Shown: positions 32,425-44,121 of the stretch, in pieces | How the letters are laid out: each line of letters starts with the position of its first letter | Numbering within the stretch: position 1 is the stretch's first letter | Source: Histophilus somni | GTDB taxonomy: Bacteria > Pseudomonadota > Gammaproteobacteria > Enterobacterales > Pasteurellaceae | Length of the DNA stretch: 64,000 bases | Assembly: GCF_014202395.1 (NCBI RefSeq) | Contig: NZ_JACHGQ010000002.1 | Coordinates: forward strand, 1 to 64,000 | Direction: 5' to 3' | Translations under genes and position numbers: made by a program | The notes under the pieces: generated by a model | The model's database searches: none | Told to the model about the DNA's origin: nothing | Seen by the model: only the letters and a program-made list of their open reading frames with translations

Positions 32425-32502
32425 CTTCTTGTTTCAACTATCCTTTTAATTAAACCGTAAATCATACATTAGGTTAATGTGGTGTTATTGTACCATCGAT
32501 AA

Positions 32503-33711
<1,209 letters not shown>

Positions 33712-33743
33712 TACCGAATTCCTATTTGTATAGGTTTCGACAG

Positions 33744-33769
33744 AAAAGGGATCTTATAGATCCCTTTTT
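33744..33769 (+). terminator. tuf terminator
   Basis: 11-bp stem AAAAGGGATCT / AGATCCCTTTT with a TAT loop and T run. Confidence 0.9.
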
Positions 33770-33886
33770 CATTAAGATTAAAAATAGCACGTAATTTATA
33801 TTTTTTGATAGGCAATAAAATAAGAAAGTGCTAAAATTGCTCGTTCAAATAGGATTCCAGTATAAAATTAAATGATGGACTAATTT

Positions 33887-34294
33887 ATGGCATTAGAAAT
33901 TACAAAAAATAAAGCAGCTCCGGAAATTGAGCAAAAATCGAAAGGTCTGAATGGCTTTTTATGGTTGTTAGTGGTTGCTATTGTTATTGTGGCGGCTGTA
34001 AGTAATATTTACTTAGTAGAAAAATTTTCAACAGCTCTTCGTGTTGTGGGTATTGTTGTTGCTTTACTTATTGCTTTAGGTATCGCCGCTATTACTAATC
34101 AAGGTATGAAAGCCAGAAGATTTTTTTCCGATTCTCGTATTGAGCTGAGACGAATCACATGGCCTACTCGCCCTGAGGCAATGCAAACAACATTAATTGT
34201 ATTTGCTGTGACTGTAATAGCATCATTAATTTTATGGGGATTGGATTCGGTTATCGTTTCATTAATTACATTTTTAACGGATTTAAGGTTCTAA
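33887..34294 (+). CDS. secE: SecE, preprotein translocase subunit
   Basis: Essential clamp subunit of the SecYEG channel. 135 residues with three predicted transmembrane helices (about 24-42, 49-67 and 104-128), the three-helix form of gammaproteobacteria. The amphipathic [17 protein letters not shown] segment near residue 84 is the conserved SecE core. nusG starts 1 nt after its stop, so the two form an operon. Confidence 0.96.
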   Translation: MALEITKNKAAPEIEQKSKGLNGFLWLLVVAIVIVAAVSNIYLVEKFSTALRVVGIVVALLIALGIAAITNQGMKARRFFSDSRIELRRITWPTRPEAMQTTLIVFAVTVIASLILWGLDSVIVSLITFLTDLRF

Positions 34295-34295
34295 T

Positions 34296-34850
34296 ATGAC
34301 AGAAAATACAGCCAAAAAACGCTGGTATGTCCTTCAAGCATTTTCCGGTTTTGAAGGTCGTGTTGCTGCGACATTACGAGAATATATTAAATTACATCAA
34401 ATGGAAGAACAGTTTGGTGAAGTATTAGTTCCAACAGAAGAAGTAGTTGAAAATGTTGGTGGTAAACGTCGTAAAAGTGAGCGTAAATATTTCCCTGGTT
34501 ATGTTTTAGTTCAAATGGAAATGAATGACTATACTTGGCAGTTAGTCCGCAGTGTTCCACGAGTGATGGGATTTATCGGTGGAACACCAGATAAACCGGC
34601 ACCTATTTCACAAAAAGAAGCCGAACGTATTCTTAATCGTGTACAAGAAACCGCAGATAAGCCTCGTCATCGCAAAGAGTTTCAACCTGGTGAAGAAATT
34701 CGTGTTACTGAAGGACCGTTTGCCGATTTCAATGGTACGGTTGAAGAAGTGGACTACGACAAAGGGCGTCTTAAAGTTTCTGTTTTAATCTTTGGTCGAG
34801 CAACTCCGGTTGAACTCGAATTCAGTCAAGTTGAGAAAGCAAACGGTTAA
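34296..34850 (+). CDS. nusG: NusG transcription elongation factor
   Basis: Binds RNA polymerase and couples it to Rho or to the ribosome. 184 residues. The NGN domain ([12 protein letters not shown] at the start, FPGYVLVQM near 65) is followed by a KOW domain ([20 protein letters not shown] near 130). In E. coli rplKAJL follows directly. Here the operon ends in a terminator and the ribosomal genes lie 24 kb away on the other strand. Confidence 0.97.
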   Translation: MTENTAKKRWYVLQAFSGFEGRVAATLREYIKLHQMEEQFGEVLVPTEEVVENVGGKRRKSERKYFPGYVLVQMEMNDYTWQLVRSVPRVMGFIGGTPDKPAPISQKEAERILNRVQETADKPRHRKEFQPGEEIRVTEGPFADFNGTVEEVDYDKGRLKVSVLIFGRATPVELEFSQVEKANG

Positions 34851-34877
34851 GTTCTTTTAATTTTATATCTCTTTTCC

Positions 34878-34901
34878 AAACCCGGCATTTGCCGGGTTTT
34901 T
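34878..34901 (+). terminator. nusG terminator
   Basis: 9-bp GC-rich stem AAACCCGGC / GCCGGGTTT with ATTT loop, then TTATT. Confidence 0.9.
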
Positions 34902-35010
34902 ATTCATATATGACTTCAAGAGTATATGAAGTCTTTGCTCTTCATTTAGTAGTCTAAACACATTCTTTTGACAAGCTGGTTGTTATTTTATCAGGATAAA
35001 AACTTTCTGA

Positions 35011-36123
35011 TTAATAAACGACCATATCATCACGATGAATAGCAACAGAACCATATTCATAACCGAGGATCTGTTCAATATCTTGCGATTTTTTTCCTTT
35101 TATTTGTATGAGAGAATCGCTGTTATAGCGAGGTACGCCCAAAGCAATTTTTTTACCGTTCGTGCTACAAATTTTAACAACTTCACCACGAGAAAAACAT
35201 CCTTCAACGCTGATAATACCTGCAGGTAATAGAGATTTATGCTGAATCAATACCGCACTTTCTGCTCCCTCATCAATAGTTACTATACCTGCAACCGGTG
35301 CAGCAAAGATCCACTGTTTACGGCTTTCCAAGCGATCTGTCTGCACAACAAATTTTGTGCCGATGTCTTTTCCATAAGCCAAATTGACGATGACATTTTC
35401 AAGATTACCCTGTGCAATAATGGTTTCAACACCGGAACGAGTCGCTATGTCAGCAGCACTAATTTTTGTTGTCATTCCTCCCGTCCCTAACGTTGTCCCA
35501 CTTCCTCCTGCAATAGAGCGGATATGATCAGTAATTTTATCAACTATGGAAATCAGTTTTGCTTGAGGATTTTTTCTTGGATCACTATCAAATAATCCAC
35601 GTTGATCTGTTAGCAAGTAGAGTTGTTCTGCTTGTGCCAAAATAGCCACTAATGCAGAAAGGTTGTCATTATCCCCCACTTTAATTTCAGCGGTTGCAAC
35701 CGCATCATTTTCATTAATTACCGGAATAATTCGGTTATCTAATAAAGCATGTAACGTATCTCTTGCGTTCATAAAACGTTCACGATCTTCAATGTCCGCT
35801 CGAGTTAACAGAATTTGCCCAATATGAATATCATAAATAGCGAAAAGTTGTTCCCACGTTTGAATGAGTTGACTTTGTCCTACTGCTGCTAGTAATTGCT
35901 TTGAGGCAATTGTTGGAGGAAGTTGCGGATGATTGAGATAATGTCGCCCCGCTGCCATCGCTCCGGAGGTAACAATAATTATACGAAAGCCTGATCGATG
36001 CAACTGTGTGATTTGACGCACAATTTCCATCATGTGAGGGCGATTTAATTTTGATGAACCTTGCGTTAAGGTGCTGGTACCAAATTTTACCACAATAGTT
36101 TTATTTGTTTTTTGTGTTTCCAT
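35011..36123 (-). CDS. proB: glutamate 5-kinase
   Basis: First enzyme of proline synthesis, making gamma-glutamyl phosphate. I use the ATG at 36123 ([17 protein letters not shown], 370 aa), which fits the family length. An upstream in-frame ATG at 36162 would add 13 atypical residues. The amino-acid kinase domain shows VKFGTSTL near 12, VTSGAMAAG near 49, NENDAVA near 135 and GTGGMTTK near 210. A C-terminal PUA domain covers roughly 275-365. proA is not adjacent. Confidence 0.95.
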   Translation of the reverse strand: METQKTNKTIVVKFGTSTLTQGSSKLNRPHMMEIVRQITQLHRSGFRIIIVTSGAMAAGRHYLNHPQLPPTIASKQLLAAVGQSQLIQTWEQLFAIYDIHIGQILLTRADIEDRERFMNARDTLHALLDNRIIPVINENDAVATAEIKVGDNDNLSALVAILAQAEQLYLLTDQRGLFDSDPRKNPQAKLISIVDKITDHIRSIAGGSGTTLGTGGMTTKISAADIATRSGVETIIAQGNLENVIVNLAYGKDIGTKFVVQTDRLESRKQWIFAAPVAGIVTIDEGAESAVLIQHKSLLPAGIISVEGCFSRGEVVKICSTNGKKIALGVPRYNSDSLIQIKGKKSQDIEQILGYEYGSVAIHRDDMVVY

Positions 36124-36280
36124 AGTTGTCTTTACCTGAAAAATTTCCCCATAAGTTACCATTAAAGTTAGGAAAAATCATGCGATTTTCATTGCTGTTT
36201 TATGATTTAAAACAAAATTGATACAGAAGAAAGGCATATAATAAGTGCGGTCATCTTTTTTAATAGAATGAGGTGTTTTT

Positions 36281-37069
36281 ATGAATACTACAGAGGATAA
36301 TAGCTCATTTCAACAACGAGAAATAACAAGAACTTGTGCACAAGTTGCACAGATGTTATTGCAGCATGGTGCAGAAAGTACATTGATTGTACAAATGGCA
36401 CAACGTTTAGGTTTTGCATTGGGAATAGATAGTGTGGAATGTGCACTGACACCTAATGCCGTCATTATTACTACATTATATGATCACAATTGCATTACTA
36501 CGGTACGCAAAAACCTTGATAAAGGCATTAATATGCAAGTGGTAACAGAGGTACAACGCTTGGTAATTATGGCAGAAAAAGGACTATATGATCTGCAACA
36601 GATTCGCAAAAAATTAGATGGTATTAAGCCTTTAAAATACAATCGTTTTGTAGTTGTTACTATGATCGGATTGTCCTGTGCTTGCTTTGCCCATTTATCT
36701 GGTGGAGATATAATCGTTTTTTTAATCACATTTATCGCCTCATCTATCGCTATGTTTATTCGTCAAACTTTAGCTTTGCGTCATTATAATCCTTTGATTG
36801 TTTTTGCTATAACCGCTTTTGTTGCCTCTATGGTGGCGGGTTTGGCTGTTAAATATGAATTAGGTAATGATCCGCAAATAGCCTTAGCCTCAAGTGTACT
36901 GTTATTAGTACCGGGGTTTCCATTGATCAATTCGCTTGCCGATATTCTAAAAGGACATATTAATATGGGAATTGCACGTTGGACTTTGGCAACAGTATTA
37001 ACTTTTGGTACTTGTTTAGGAATTGTATTTGCACTAAGTTTTTTACATATTGCCAATTGGGGGCGTTAA
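36281..37069 (+). CDS. yjjP: YjjP-like exporter subunit (ThrE/Gex family)
   Basis: 262 residues. An N-terminal soluble region includes LLQHGAESTLIV and GIDSVECALTPNAVIITT, hallmarks of the DUF1212/ThrE domain. About five hydrophobic helices follow from residue 125 on. It pairs with the small YjjB-type protein encoded 2 nt downstream. In E. coli the two together export succinate, and relatives export threonine or serine. The substrate here is inferred from the family only. Confidence 0.85.
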   Translation: MNTTEDNSSFQQREITRTCAQVAQMLLQHGAESTLIVQMAQRLGFALGIDSVECALTPNAVIITTLYDHNCITTVRKNLDKGINMQVVTEVQRLVIMAEKGLYDLQQIRKKLDGIKPLKYNRFVVVTMIGLSCACFAHLSGGDIIVFLITFIASSIAMFIRQTLALRHYNPLIVFAITAFVASMVAGLAVKYELGNDPQIALASSVLLLVPGFPLINSLADILKGHINMGIARWTLATVLTFGTCLGIVFALSFLHIANWGR

Positions 37070-37071
37070 TC

Positions 37072-37536
37072 ATGGACCTTATCTTAAAGTTATTAGATGA
37101 TATGTTTTTTGCAGCTATTCCTGCCGTCGGATTTGCTTTAGTGTTTAATGTACCTAAGAATGTTTTAAAATATTGTGCATTTTTGGGGGCATTGGGGCAT
37201 GGGACAAGAACTTTCTTAGTACATTTCGATATTCCTTTAGTTTTTGCGACTTTTATAGCTGCCAGTGTGGTTGGGTTTATTGGCGTATATTTATCGCATC
37301 GTTATTTGGCTCACCCGAAAGTTTTTACTGTCGCAGCGGTTATTCCAATGATCCCAGGCGTTTTCGCTTATAAAGCCATGATCGCAATTGTTCATTTGCA
37401 TCATTATGGTTTCAATGAACAACGTATAGCACAAATGACGGAATATTTTCTCAAAACAGGTTTCCTCATTGGAGCACTTGTTTTTGGCCTAGCATTACCC
37501 GGCTTATTGTTTTATCGACACAAACCTGTAGTATAG
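37072..37536 (+). CDS. yjjB: YjjB-like exporter subunit (DUF3815)
   Basis: 154 residues, almost all membrane-embedded (four to five helices), with the family segment VIPMIPGVFAYKAM near residue 98. I chose ATG 37072, 2 nt after the yjjP stop. A longer open frame reaches 36979, but it overlaps yjjP and has no signal-like or conserved sequence. It forms a two-component exporter with YjjP. Confidence 0.85.
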   Translation: MDLILKLLDDMFFAAIPAVGFALVFNVPKNVLKYCAFLGALGHGTRTFLVHFDIPLVFATFIAASVVGFIGVYLSHRYLAHPKVFTVAAVIPMIPGVFAYKAMIAIVHLHHYGFNEQRIAQMTEYFLKTGFLIGALVFGLALPGLLFYRHKPVV

Positions 37537-37588
37537 TCACTCTCGCTGATAAACTTTTTTGATTTTTGATAAGGAAGAAGGAAAGTAA

Positions 37589-38074
37589 ATGAAACTAAGT
37601 ATAATTGTTGCTATGACAAAAAATCATGTGATTGGCAAAAATAATCAAATGCCTTGGCATTTGCCGGCTGATCTTGCTTGGTTTCGTCAAAATACTGGCG
37701 GAAAACCCATCATTATGGGGCGAAAAACCTTTGAAAGTATCGGTCGTCCCTTACCGAATAGAACCAATATTGTACTTTCTCGTTCGCCTTATGAACACGA
37801 TGGCATTATTTGGAAAGACAATCTACAAAGTGCGGTAGATTTTGTGCGAGAAAATCATCATGAAATTATGTTGATTGGCGGGGGCGAATTATTTAAGCAA
37901 TACCTTCCTCAAGCAAATAAATTATATTTAACGGAAATTCAAACAGAACTTGAGGGAGATACTTTCTTTCCTGAATTTAATTGGCAAGAATGGCAGATTG
38001 AATTTGAGCAACAACGTCCGGCAGATGAGAAAAATCCTTATGCTTGTCGTTTTCTAATTTTAAACAGAAAGTAA
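37589..38074 (+). CDS. folA: dihydrofolate reductase
   Basis: Reduces dihydrofolate to tetrahydrofolate with NADPH; the target of trimethoprim. 161 residues. IIVAMTKNHVIGKNNQMPWHLPADLAWF at the N-terminus contains the substrate Asp. GRKTFESIGRPLP lies near 43 and IGGGELFKQYL near 94 (NADPH site). It stands 52 nt after yjjB with a GGAAGAAGGAAAG RBS region and may have its own promoter. Confidence 0.96.
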   Translation: MKLSIIVAMTKNHVIGKNNQMPWHLPADLAWFRQNTGGKPIIMGRKTFESIGRPLPNRTNIVLSRSPYEHDGIIWKDNLQSAVDFVRENHHEIMLIGGGELFKQYLPQANKLYLTEIQTELEGDTFFPEFNWQEWQIEFEQQRPADEKNPYACRFLILNRK

Positions 38075-38112
38075 GCTTATGCTGCATTCTTTTACCATTG
38101 TATATTTATACG

Positions 38113-38118
38113 TATAAT
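38113..38118 (+). promoter_or_regulatory. -10 element upstream of ribF
   Basis: TATAAT at 38113-38118, with TTTACC 16 nt upstream (38091-38096) as a weak -35. No FMN riboswitch structure was recognised before ribF. Confidence 0.45.
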
Positions 38119-38159
38119 GTGCGACAATTTTCAAGAAATTTTTATTTTTAGGCGATGTT

Positions 38160-39104
38160 ATGCAACTTATTCGTGGTTTTCATAATTTACCCGAGCCTTT
38201 AAAACAGCAGGGTTGTGCTGTAACTATTGGTAATTTTGATGGTGTTCATTTAGGGCATCAATCTATTTTGCAACATTTAAAAGCGAAAGCAAAACAACTG
38301 AATTTGCCCGTTGTAGTGATGTTATTTGAACCTCAACCTTATGAGTATTTTCAAGGTGATCAGGCACCGGCAAGGCTTATGCGTTTACGAGATAAACTCG
38401 CCTATTTGGCACAGTTAGGTGTAGATTATGTTTTCTGCGTTAAATTCAACCGCACTTTTGCCCAATTAAGTGCGGAGCAATTTATTTCAGATTGTTTAGT
38501 GAAACATCTGAAGATGAAGTTTTTAAGCATTGGTGATGACTTTCGGTTTGGTTTAAATCGAGAAGGCGACTTTCGACTTCTGCAAAAAAAAGGGCAACAA
38601 CAAAGCTTTATAGTGGAAGATAATCGAAGTTTACAATTAAATGACCAGCGTATTAGTAGCACCGCCATTCGCCAAGCCTTATCAGAAGATAATTTAGCGT
38701 TGGCAGAAAAGTTACTGGGTAAGCCATATCGTATTTATGGACGAGTTGCTCATGGCAATAAATTAGGACGAACTATTGGTTTTCCCACTGCAAACATTTA
38801 TTTACATCGGCAAGTTAATCCAATTAAAGGTGTATACGTTGTAAAAGTGCGGTTAAAAAATGGCGATATTTTTCAAGGAGTTGCCAACATTGGCAAGCGA
38901 CCTACTATCAATGGCGTAAAACAATTATTGGAAGTGCATTTGTTTAACTTTGATCGTGATTTGTATGGTCAATCCTTGCAAATTGAATTTTGCCATAAAA
39001 TTCGCCATGAAAAAAAATTTCCTTCTCTAAATGCCCTTAAAAATCAGATTGAAAATGATGTTGTTGTGGCAAAAAAGTATTTTCAGCAAGTCTTGAACCT
39101 TTGA
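38160..39104 (+). CDS. ribF: bifunctional riboflavin kinase / FAD synthetase
   Basis: Makes FMN and then FAD from riboflavin. 314 residues. The N-terminal nucleotidyltransferase domain shows TIGNFDGVHLGHQ near residue 22 and the ISSTAIRQ segment near 164. The C-terminal flavokinase domain shows GRTIGFPTANI near 202 and GVANIGKRPT near 240. It lies upstream of ileS as in many gammaproteobacteria, but here a gene for a secreted protein of unknown function is inserted between them. Two uptake signals are inside. Confidence 0.96.
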   Translation: MQLIRGFHNLPEPLKQQGCAVTIGNFDGVHLGHQSILQHLKAKAKQLNLPVVVMLFEPQPYEYFQGDQAPARLMRLRDKLAYLAQLGVDYVFCVKFNRTFAQLSAEQFISDCLVKHLKMKFLSIGDDFRFGLNREGDFRLLQKKGQQQSFIVEDNRSLQLNDQRISSTAIRQALSEDNLALAEKLLGKPYRIYGRVAHGNKLGRTIGFPTANIYLHRQVNPIKGVYVVKVRLKNGDIFQGVANIGKRPTINGVKQLLEVHLFNFDRDLYGQSLQIEFCHKIRHEKKFPSLNALKNQIENDVVVAKKYFQQVLNL

Positions 39105-39128
39105 CCGTTAAGGATTTATGCGTATAAT
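39101..39128 (+). promoter_or_regulatory. promoter upstream of the secreted-protein gene (and possibly ileS)
   Basis: TTGACC (39101-39106), 16-nt spacer, TATAAT (39123-39128). The -35 overlaps the ribF stop codon. Confidence 0.6.
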
Positions 39129-39201
39129 GCTAAATCGCTTTTGCTTATTTTCTTGTTGCAAATAAATTATGTTAATGCAAGAAATTCTGTTAGGACATTT
39201 C

Positions 39202-39750
39202 ATGAAAAAGTTAAAAAATTTGTTGCTGATTTCGGGTACATTTATTCCCTGCTTGAGTTTTGCCCAAAATATCATTTTAGACGGTTATAAAGATCTTAAA
39301 TTCGGCATGACCTATCAACAAATTGCCGACTCTAAATTATGCACCGGTTGGGAATATTACCAGCCATTAAATTCTTATAAATGTCAGCATTTTTTATTTA
39401 ACGGCAATAATCGAGAGGCAACCGCTTATTTTAATGGACAAGTATTGAACAGTATTGCAATTGACATTTTGAATTATAGCCAAAACAGACCGCCCTTCCC
39501 ACGTGAAGTACAAGAAGTGAAAGATATTTTAAATGGATTGCCCCAAAAGTATGGTCCGCCGACAAAAGTAGTATGCGGTGCAGATTATGCTCGGTCAAAT
39601 GAAGAATGCAATATTAATACTACAGATATTAATTTTGATGATTATTGGATGGTTGAATTTCTGAATGGACAAATTCGTTTGGTAAATTCGGTAAATCAAT
39701 GGGTTATCCTTGTGTATTCCAGTGCGAAAACAATCTTGGATTCATTATAA
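39202..39750 (+). CDS. secreted protein of unknown function
   Basis: 182 residues from ATG 39202, which has AGGA at the right spacing. An in-frame upstream ATG at 39169 would precede the signal peptide. MKKLKN, a hydrophobic core and SFA/Q form a Sec signal peptide cleaved near residue 22, so the mature protein is periplasmic or surface-located. The mature part begins with a DGYKDLKFGMTYQQI-like segment and holds four cysteines (two near 40-55, two near 125-135) that may form disulfides. I do not recognise a domain with a known function. It is 18 nt upstream of ileS and probably co-transcribed. Confidence 0.7.
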   Translation: MKKLKNLLLISGTFIPCLSFAQNIILDGYKDLKFGMTYQQIADSKLCTGWEYYQPLNSYKCQHFLFNGNNREATAYFNGQVLNSIAIDILNYSQNRPPFPREVQEVKDILNGLPQKYGPPTKVVCGADYARSNEECNINTTDINFDDYWMVEFLNGQIRLVNSVNQWVILVYSSAKTILDSL

Positions 39751-39768
39751 AGTTGAGAAATAATTAAT

Positions 39769-42582
39769 ATGACAGACTACAAAAACACTCTAAATCTCCC
39801 TGAAACGGGTTTTCCAATGCGAGGTGATCTGGCTAAACGTGAGCCAGATATGTTGAAGAACTGGTATGATAAAAATTTATACCAAAAAGTGCGAGAAGCC
39901 TCTAAAGGTAAGAAAACCTTTATTTTGCACGACGGACCTCCTTATGCAAACGGTACACTTCACCTTGGTCATGCCGTCAATAAAATTTTGAAAGACATTA
40001 TTATGAAATCTAAGACCGCACTTGGCTTTGATACACCTTATGTGCCGGGTTGGGATTGTCATGGTTTACCGATTGAGTTAAAAGTAGAAGGTTTGGTAGG
40101 TAAGCCGAACGAGAAAATTTCAGCAGCAGAGTTTCGTCAGGCTTGTCGTGATTATGCAAAAGAACAAGTTGAAGGTCAAAAAGCGGACTTTATCCGTATG
40201 GGCGTACTGGGAGATTGGGATAATCCTTATCTTACAATGAATTTTGAAACTGAAGCAGAAATTATCCGCACTTTAGGTAAAGTGATTCAAAATGGTCACC
40301 TTTACAAAGGTTCAAAACCTGTTCATTGGTGCTTAGATTGTGCTTCATCACTGGCTGAAGCGGAAGTGGAATATGAAGACAAAGTTTCGCCATCAATCTA
40401 TGTGCGTTTTGCGGCGGTAAGTGCGGCGGAGGTTGAAGAAAAATTCAATGCACTTGGTAAAGGTCAAGGAGCATTGTCTGCGATCATTTGGACGACAACA
40501 CCTTGGACATTACCGTCTAACCGTGCGATTGCAGTGAATGCAGAATTGGAATATCAGCTTGTTCAACTTGGTAACGAGCGTGTCATCTTGGCGACAGAAT
40601 TAGTGCAAACGGTACAAAATGCGTTAGGAATTGAGCAGATACAAATTTTAGGTTCGGCAAAAGGTGGCGATTTAGAACTTATCCGCTTTAATCACCCATT
40701 CTACGATTTTTCTGTCCCTATGATTCTAGGCGATCACGTTACCGTTGATGGGGGTACAGGTTTAGTTCATACCGCTCCGGATCACGGTCAAGATGACTTT
40801 GTGGTATCAAAAAAATATGGTTTGGAAATGGCTGGGTTGGTGGCAAATGACGGTAAATTCATTTCTTCAACGCCATTCTTTGCCGGTAAAGGCGTATTTG
40901 AAGCCAATGATTTGGTATTGGAAAAATTGAAAGAAACGGGTGCATTGCTTAAATTGGAACGTATTAAACATAGCTATCCACACTGCTGGCGACACAAAAC
41001 ACCCATTATTTTCCGGGCTACACCACAATGGTTTATCGGTATGGAAACGCAAGATTTGCGTATAAAAGCATTAAGCGAAATTAAATCTGTGCGTTGGATT
41101 CCAAGTTGGGGGGAAGCTCGCATTGATAAAATGGTAGCAAACCGTCCGGACTGGTGTATTTCTCGCCAACGTACTTGGGGGGTACCGATGACTATGTTCG
41201 TACATAATGAAACGGAAGAGTTACACCCTCGCACGTTAGAATTACTTGAAGACATAGCAAAACGTGTTGAAAAAGCAGGTATTCAAGCTTGGTGGGATCT
41301 CGATCCTGCGGAATTACTGGGTGAAGAGGCAAAAACTTATCATAAAGTGCCGGATACGCTTGACGTGTGGTTTGACTCGGGATCAACTTATGCTTCCGTG
41401 GTAGAGCAACGCCCTGAATTTAACGGTAAATCTACGGATATGTATTTAGAAGGGTCAGACCAACATCGTGGCTGGTTTATGTCTTCGTTGATGTTATCTA
41501 CTGCAACTAACAATAAGGCACCTTATAAGCAAGTACTTACCCATGGTTTTACGGTGGATGAAAAAGGTCGGAAAATGTCCAAATCTCTCGGTAATGTTAT
41601 TGTGCCAAGTGAAGTTTGGAACAAAAACGGGGCGGATATTTTACGTTTATGGGTAGCGTCCACTGATTACACAGGAGAAATTGCCGTTTCACACAAAATC
41701 TTAAACAGTGCAGGCGACACTTACCGCCGTATCCGTAACACTGCTCGTTTTTTACTAGCAAATCTAAACGGATTTGATCCAAAAAACGACCTAGTTAACC
41801 CTGAAGAAATGATTTCTCTTGATCGCTGGGCAGTAAGTTGTGCTTTAGAAGCACAAAACGAAATCAAAGAAGCTTATGATAACTATCAATTCCACACAGT
41901 TGTACAACGCTTAATGCGTTTTTGTTCAATTGAGATGGGATCATTTTATTTGGATATTATCAAAGATCGCCAGTATACAACTAAGGCGGATAGCCTTGCT
42001 CGTCGCAGTTGCCAAACGGCATTATGGCATATTTCAGAAGCTCTTGTGCGTTGGATTGCACCGATTTTATCTTTTACTGCTGATGAAATTTGGGGCTACT
42101 TGCCAAAACTGGATAATCGTGCTGAATTCGTCTTTACCGAGGAATTTTATGATGGTTTGTTTGGGCTAGATGAAAGCGATAAATTGGACGATACTTACTG
42201 GCAACAGTTATTAAAAGTACGTGCCGAAGTGAACCGTGTATTAGAACAAGCACGTAACGACAAATTAATTGGAGCAGGACTTGAAGCTAAAGTCACCGTC
42301 TATGCAAGCGAGGAAATTCGTCCATTACTGGAACAACTCGGTAATGAGTTACGCTTTGTGTTGATTACCTCACAAGTCGTAGTGAAACCGTTGTCGAAAG
42401 CCGATGTAGCTGAAAGCGAATTGACAGGCTTAGCGATAAAAGTGGAACGTGCCGATGGGGAAAAATGCCCTCGTTGCTGGCACTTTGCTACAGACATCGG
42501 ATCAAATAAGGAACATTCTCACATTTGCGGACGTTGTATCGAAAACGTAGAAGGTAGCGGAGAGCAACGTCAATTTGCCTGA
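39769..42582 (+). CDS. ileS: isoleucyl-tRNA synthetase
   Basis: Class I synthetase charging tRNA-Ile. 937 residues, the bacterial type with a C-terminal zinc ribbon. [13 protein letters not shown] near residue 58 (HIGH), the CP1 editing domain with [12 protein letters not shown] near 240, KMSKS in [10 protein letters not shown] near 601, and the CPRC..CGRC zinc-binding end near 900-922 are all visible. lspA usually follows directly. Here an OmpP1-like gene and relic sequence separate them by 1.9 kb. Confidence 0.98.
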   Translation: MTDYKNTLNLPETGFPMRGDLAKREPDMLKNWYDKNLYQKVREASKGKKTFILHDGPPYANGTLHLGHAVNKILKDIIMKSKTALGFDTPYVPGWDCHGLPIELKVEGLVGKPNEKISAAEFRQACRDYAKEQVEGQKADFIRMGVLGDWDNPYLTMNFETEAEIIRTLGKVIQNGHLYKGSKPVHWCLDCASSLAEAEVEYEDKVSPSIYVRFAAVSAAEVEEKFNALGKGQGALSAIIWTTTPWTLPSNRAIAVNAELEYQLVQLGNERVILATELVQTVQNALGIEQIQILGSAKGGDLELIRFNHPFYDFSVPMILGDHVTVDGGTGLVHTAPDHGQDDFVVSKKYGLEMAGLVANDGKFISSTPFFAGKGVFEANDLVLEKLKETGALLKLERIKHSYPHCWRHKTPIIFRATPQWFIGMETQDLRIKALSEIKSVRWIPSWGEARIDKMVANRPDWCISRQRTWGVPMTMFVHNETEELHPRTLELLEDIAKRVEKAGIQAWWDLDPAELLGEEAKTYHKVPDTLDVWFDSGSTYASVVEQRPEFNGKSTDMYLEGSDQHRGWFMSSLMLSTATNNKAPYKQVLTHGFTVDEKGRKMSKSLGNVIVPSEVWNKNGADILRLWVASTDYTGEIAVSHKILNSAGDTYRRIRNTARFLLANLNGFDPKNDLVNPEEMISLDRWAVSCALEAQNEIKEAYDNYQFHTVVQRLMRFCSIEMGSFYLDIIKDRQYTTKADSLARRSCQTALWHISEALVRWIAPILSFTADEIWGYLPKLDNRAEFVFTEEFYDGLFGLDESDKLDDTYWQQLLKVRAEVNRVLEQARNDKLIGAGLEAKVTVYASEEIRPLLEQLGNELRFVLITSQVVVKPLSKADVAESELTGLAIKVERADGEKCPRCWHFATDIGSNKEHSHICGRCIENVEGSGEQRQFA

Positions 42583-42678
42583 TTGATATTGAATACTGAC
42601 ATTTTCCTAAAATCGCAACTTGACATATTTATTAGATTACTCATTTAAGATTTTGTGATGTTTTGAGTAAAAAATAAA

Positions 42679-42700
42679 AAGGCGTATCAAAATACGCCTT
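42679..42700 (-). terminator. terminator of the OmpP1-like gene
   Basis: 9-bp stem AAGGCGTAT / ATACGCCTT with a 4-nt loop. Read on the minus strand it is followed by TTTTATTTTTT. Confidence 0.85.
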
Positions 42701-42728
42701 CTATAACTAATAAACAATTGGATAATCG

Positions 42729-44121
42729 TTAGAAACGGTAGTTAAGATTTAAGCCATACAGATTGGCTCGTGCTGTTGATTGATAATCTGCATCTATTCT
42801 ACCTACTTCATAATTATCTTTGCTTGTAAATGAGTGGTTCTCTTTAAATTTCTGTTTTTTACCGCGTAAATGAGCAAAGCCCATGTCGACAGAAAGATTT
42901 GGTGTGAAATGATAGGTTGCCCCTAAGCTGTACCAAGTGCGGTCGGTATCCGGAATGGAAGCAGTTGGGTGGTCGGCGGATTCATCATAAGCAATACCTG
43001 CACGTAAAGTTAATTTATCATTCACATCATAAGTTGCCCCTAAAGCTACACGAGAACTGTCATGAAAGTTTTCATCTTTATGAAAAGCGACTTCACCATT
43101 GGAATAAGCGGCATGCAAACTTTGTAAACGGCTCCATTGCGTATATTTATAGCTGTAGTGCATAGCAAATTTTGCTGTTAATTGGTGGAAACCGGAAATT
43201 TCGAAATAGCTCGGTAAATGTAAAGTTAACTTACCTTTTGCACGATGAAGCTTAATCTCTTCTTTGCCAAGTATATAACCCAATGTATCATTATCTTTAA
43301 AATCAATATCTACTTTAGAATGGTAGGCAATACCGATACGATTATCTTGATTAAATTCATAAACCGCACCGATATTCCAACCCAATCCCCATGCATTGTT
43401 ATCTTGTAAGCGTGCTACAGTACTGTTTTCATGAAATGTTAGGCTAGATGCCGATGATACTATTGATGGAGAGAGTAAAATAAGCAGATCATTGTCATCA
43501 CTACGTAAACTATCAATAGTTTTCTTTAAAATCCCTGCACGGCGTTCAAATTTCGCTTTGGCATAAATGGCATTTAATCCTGCACCAACGCTTAATCCTT
43601 TGCTGACACGATATGAACCGCTTAAATTCAAATTAATAGAATCCATCTCGCTTGTTCCACCCAAAACACCGCCAACATAATCATCTTTATATTTACTTCT
43701 CAAACTAAAGTTCATATTCATGCCTGCACCGATGGCAAATTTATCATTAATAGGGGTTACAAAATACAGATTGGGAATAAGGGTATTCGGGACGATATTT
43801 TTTTGATTGGCTTTAACATTTAGAATATCAGGAGAAGAAGGAATTGGTGATGTGCTAACGTCTATTTTTCCGTTTACATTAATGTTGGAATCAACGTATA
43901 CCCCCCCATGAGAATTGTTTCGCTTTAAACAAACTCATTAATGCAGGGTTGGTTGCTACAACGGCGGCATTATCAGCAATTGCCGCTTCACCTGCATAAG
44001 CACGCCCCAAACCGGAACTGGATACCTCGGCGAGTTGGAAAGCAGACGCATTGACATAACTCGCTGATAATGCCAACGCTGAAGCGATGAGAGATTTAGT
44101 AAAAGTGATTTTTTTCTTCAT
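42729..44121 (-). pseudogene. OmpP1/FadL-family outer-membrane porin, frameshifted at a G7 tract
   Basis: A FadL-type beta-barrel related to H. influenzae OmpP1, a long-chain fatty-acid transporter in this family. The signal peptide and N-terminal plug sequence AFQLAEVSSSGLGRAYAGEA are intact. After residue 73 the frame shifts at a run of seven G (plus-strand C7 at 43901-43907) and stops after three more residues. The rest of the protein, from VYVDSNINVNG to the final NLYGLNLNYRF, is fully open in another frame. The span is 1393 nt, one more than a multiple of three. Six or nine G would restore a protein of 463-464 residues, the OmpP1 size. No other disabling change is seen, so this may be a phase-OFF gene rather than a dead one. 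Confidence 0.85.
43901..43907 (-). repeat. G7 homopolymer at the frameshift of the OmpP1-like gene
   Basis: Plus-strand C7, read as G7 in the gene, lies exactly where the frame changes between SWGG and VYVDS. Six or nine G would give a continuous protein. Confidence 0.85.

Noticed and set aside
38075-38159. FMN riboswitch before ribF
   Set aside because: The spacer is only 85 bp and shows none of the conserved FMN-element blocks.
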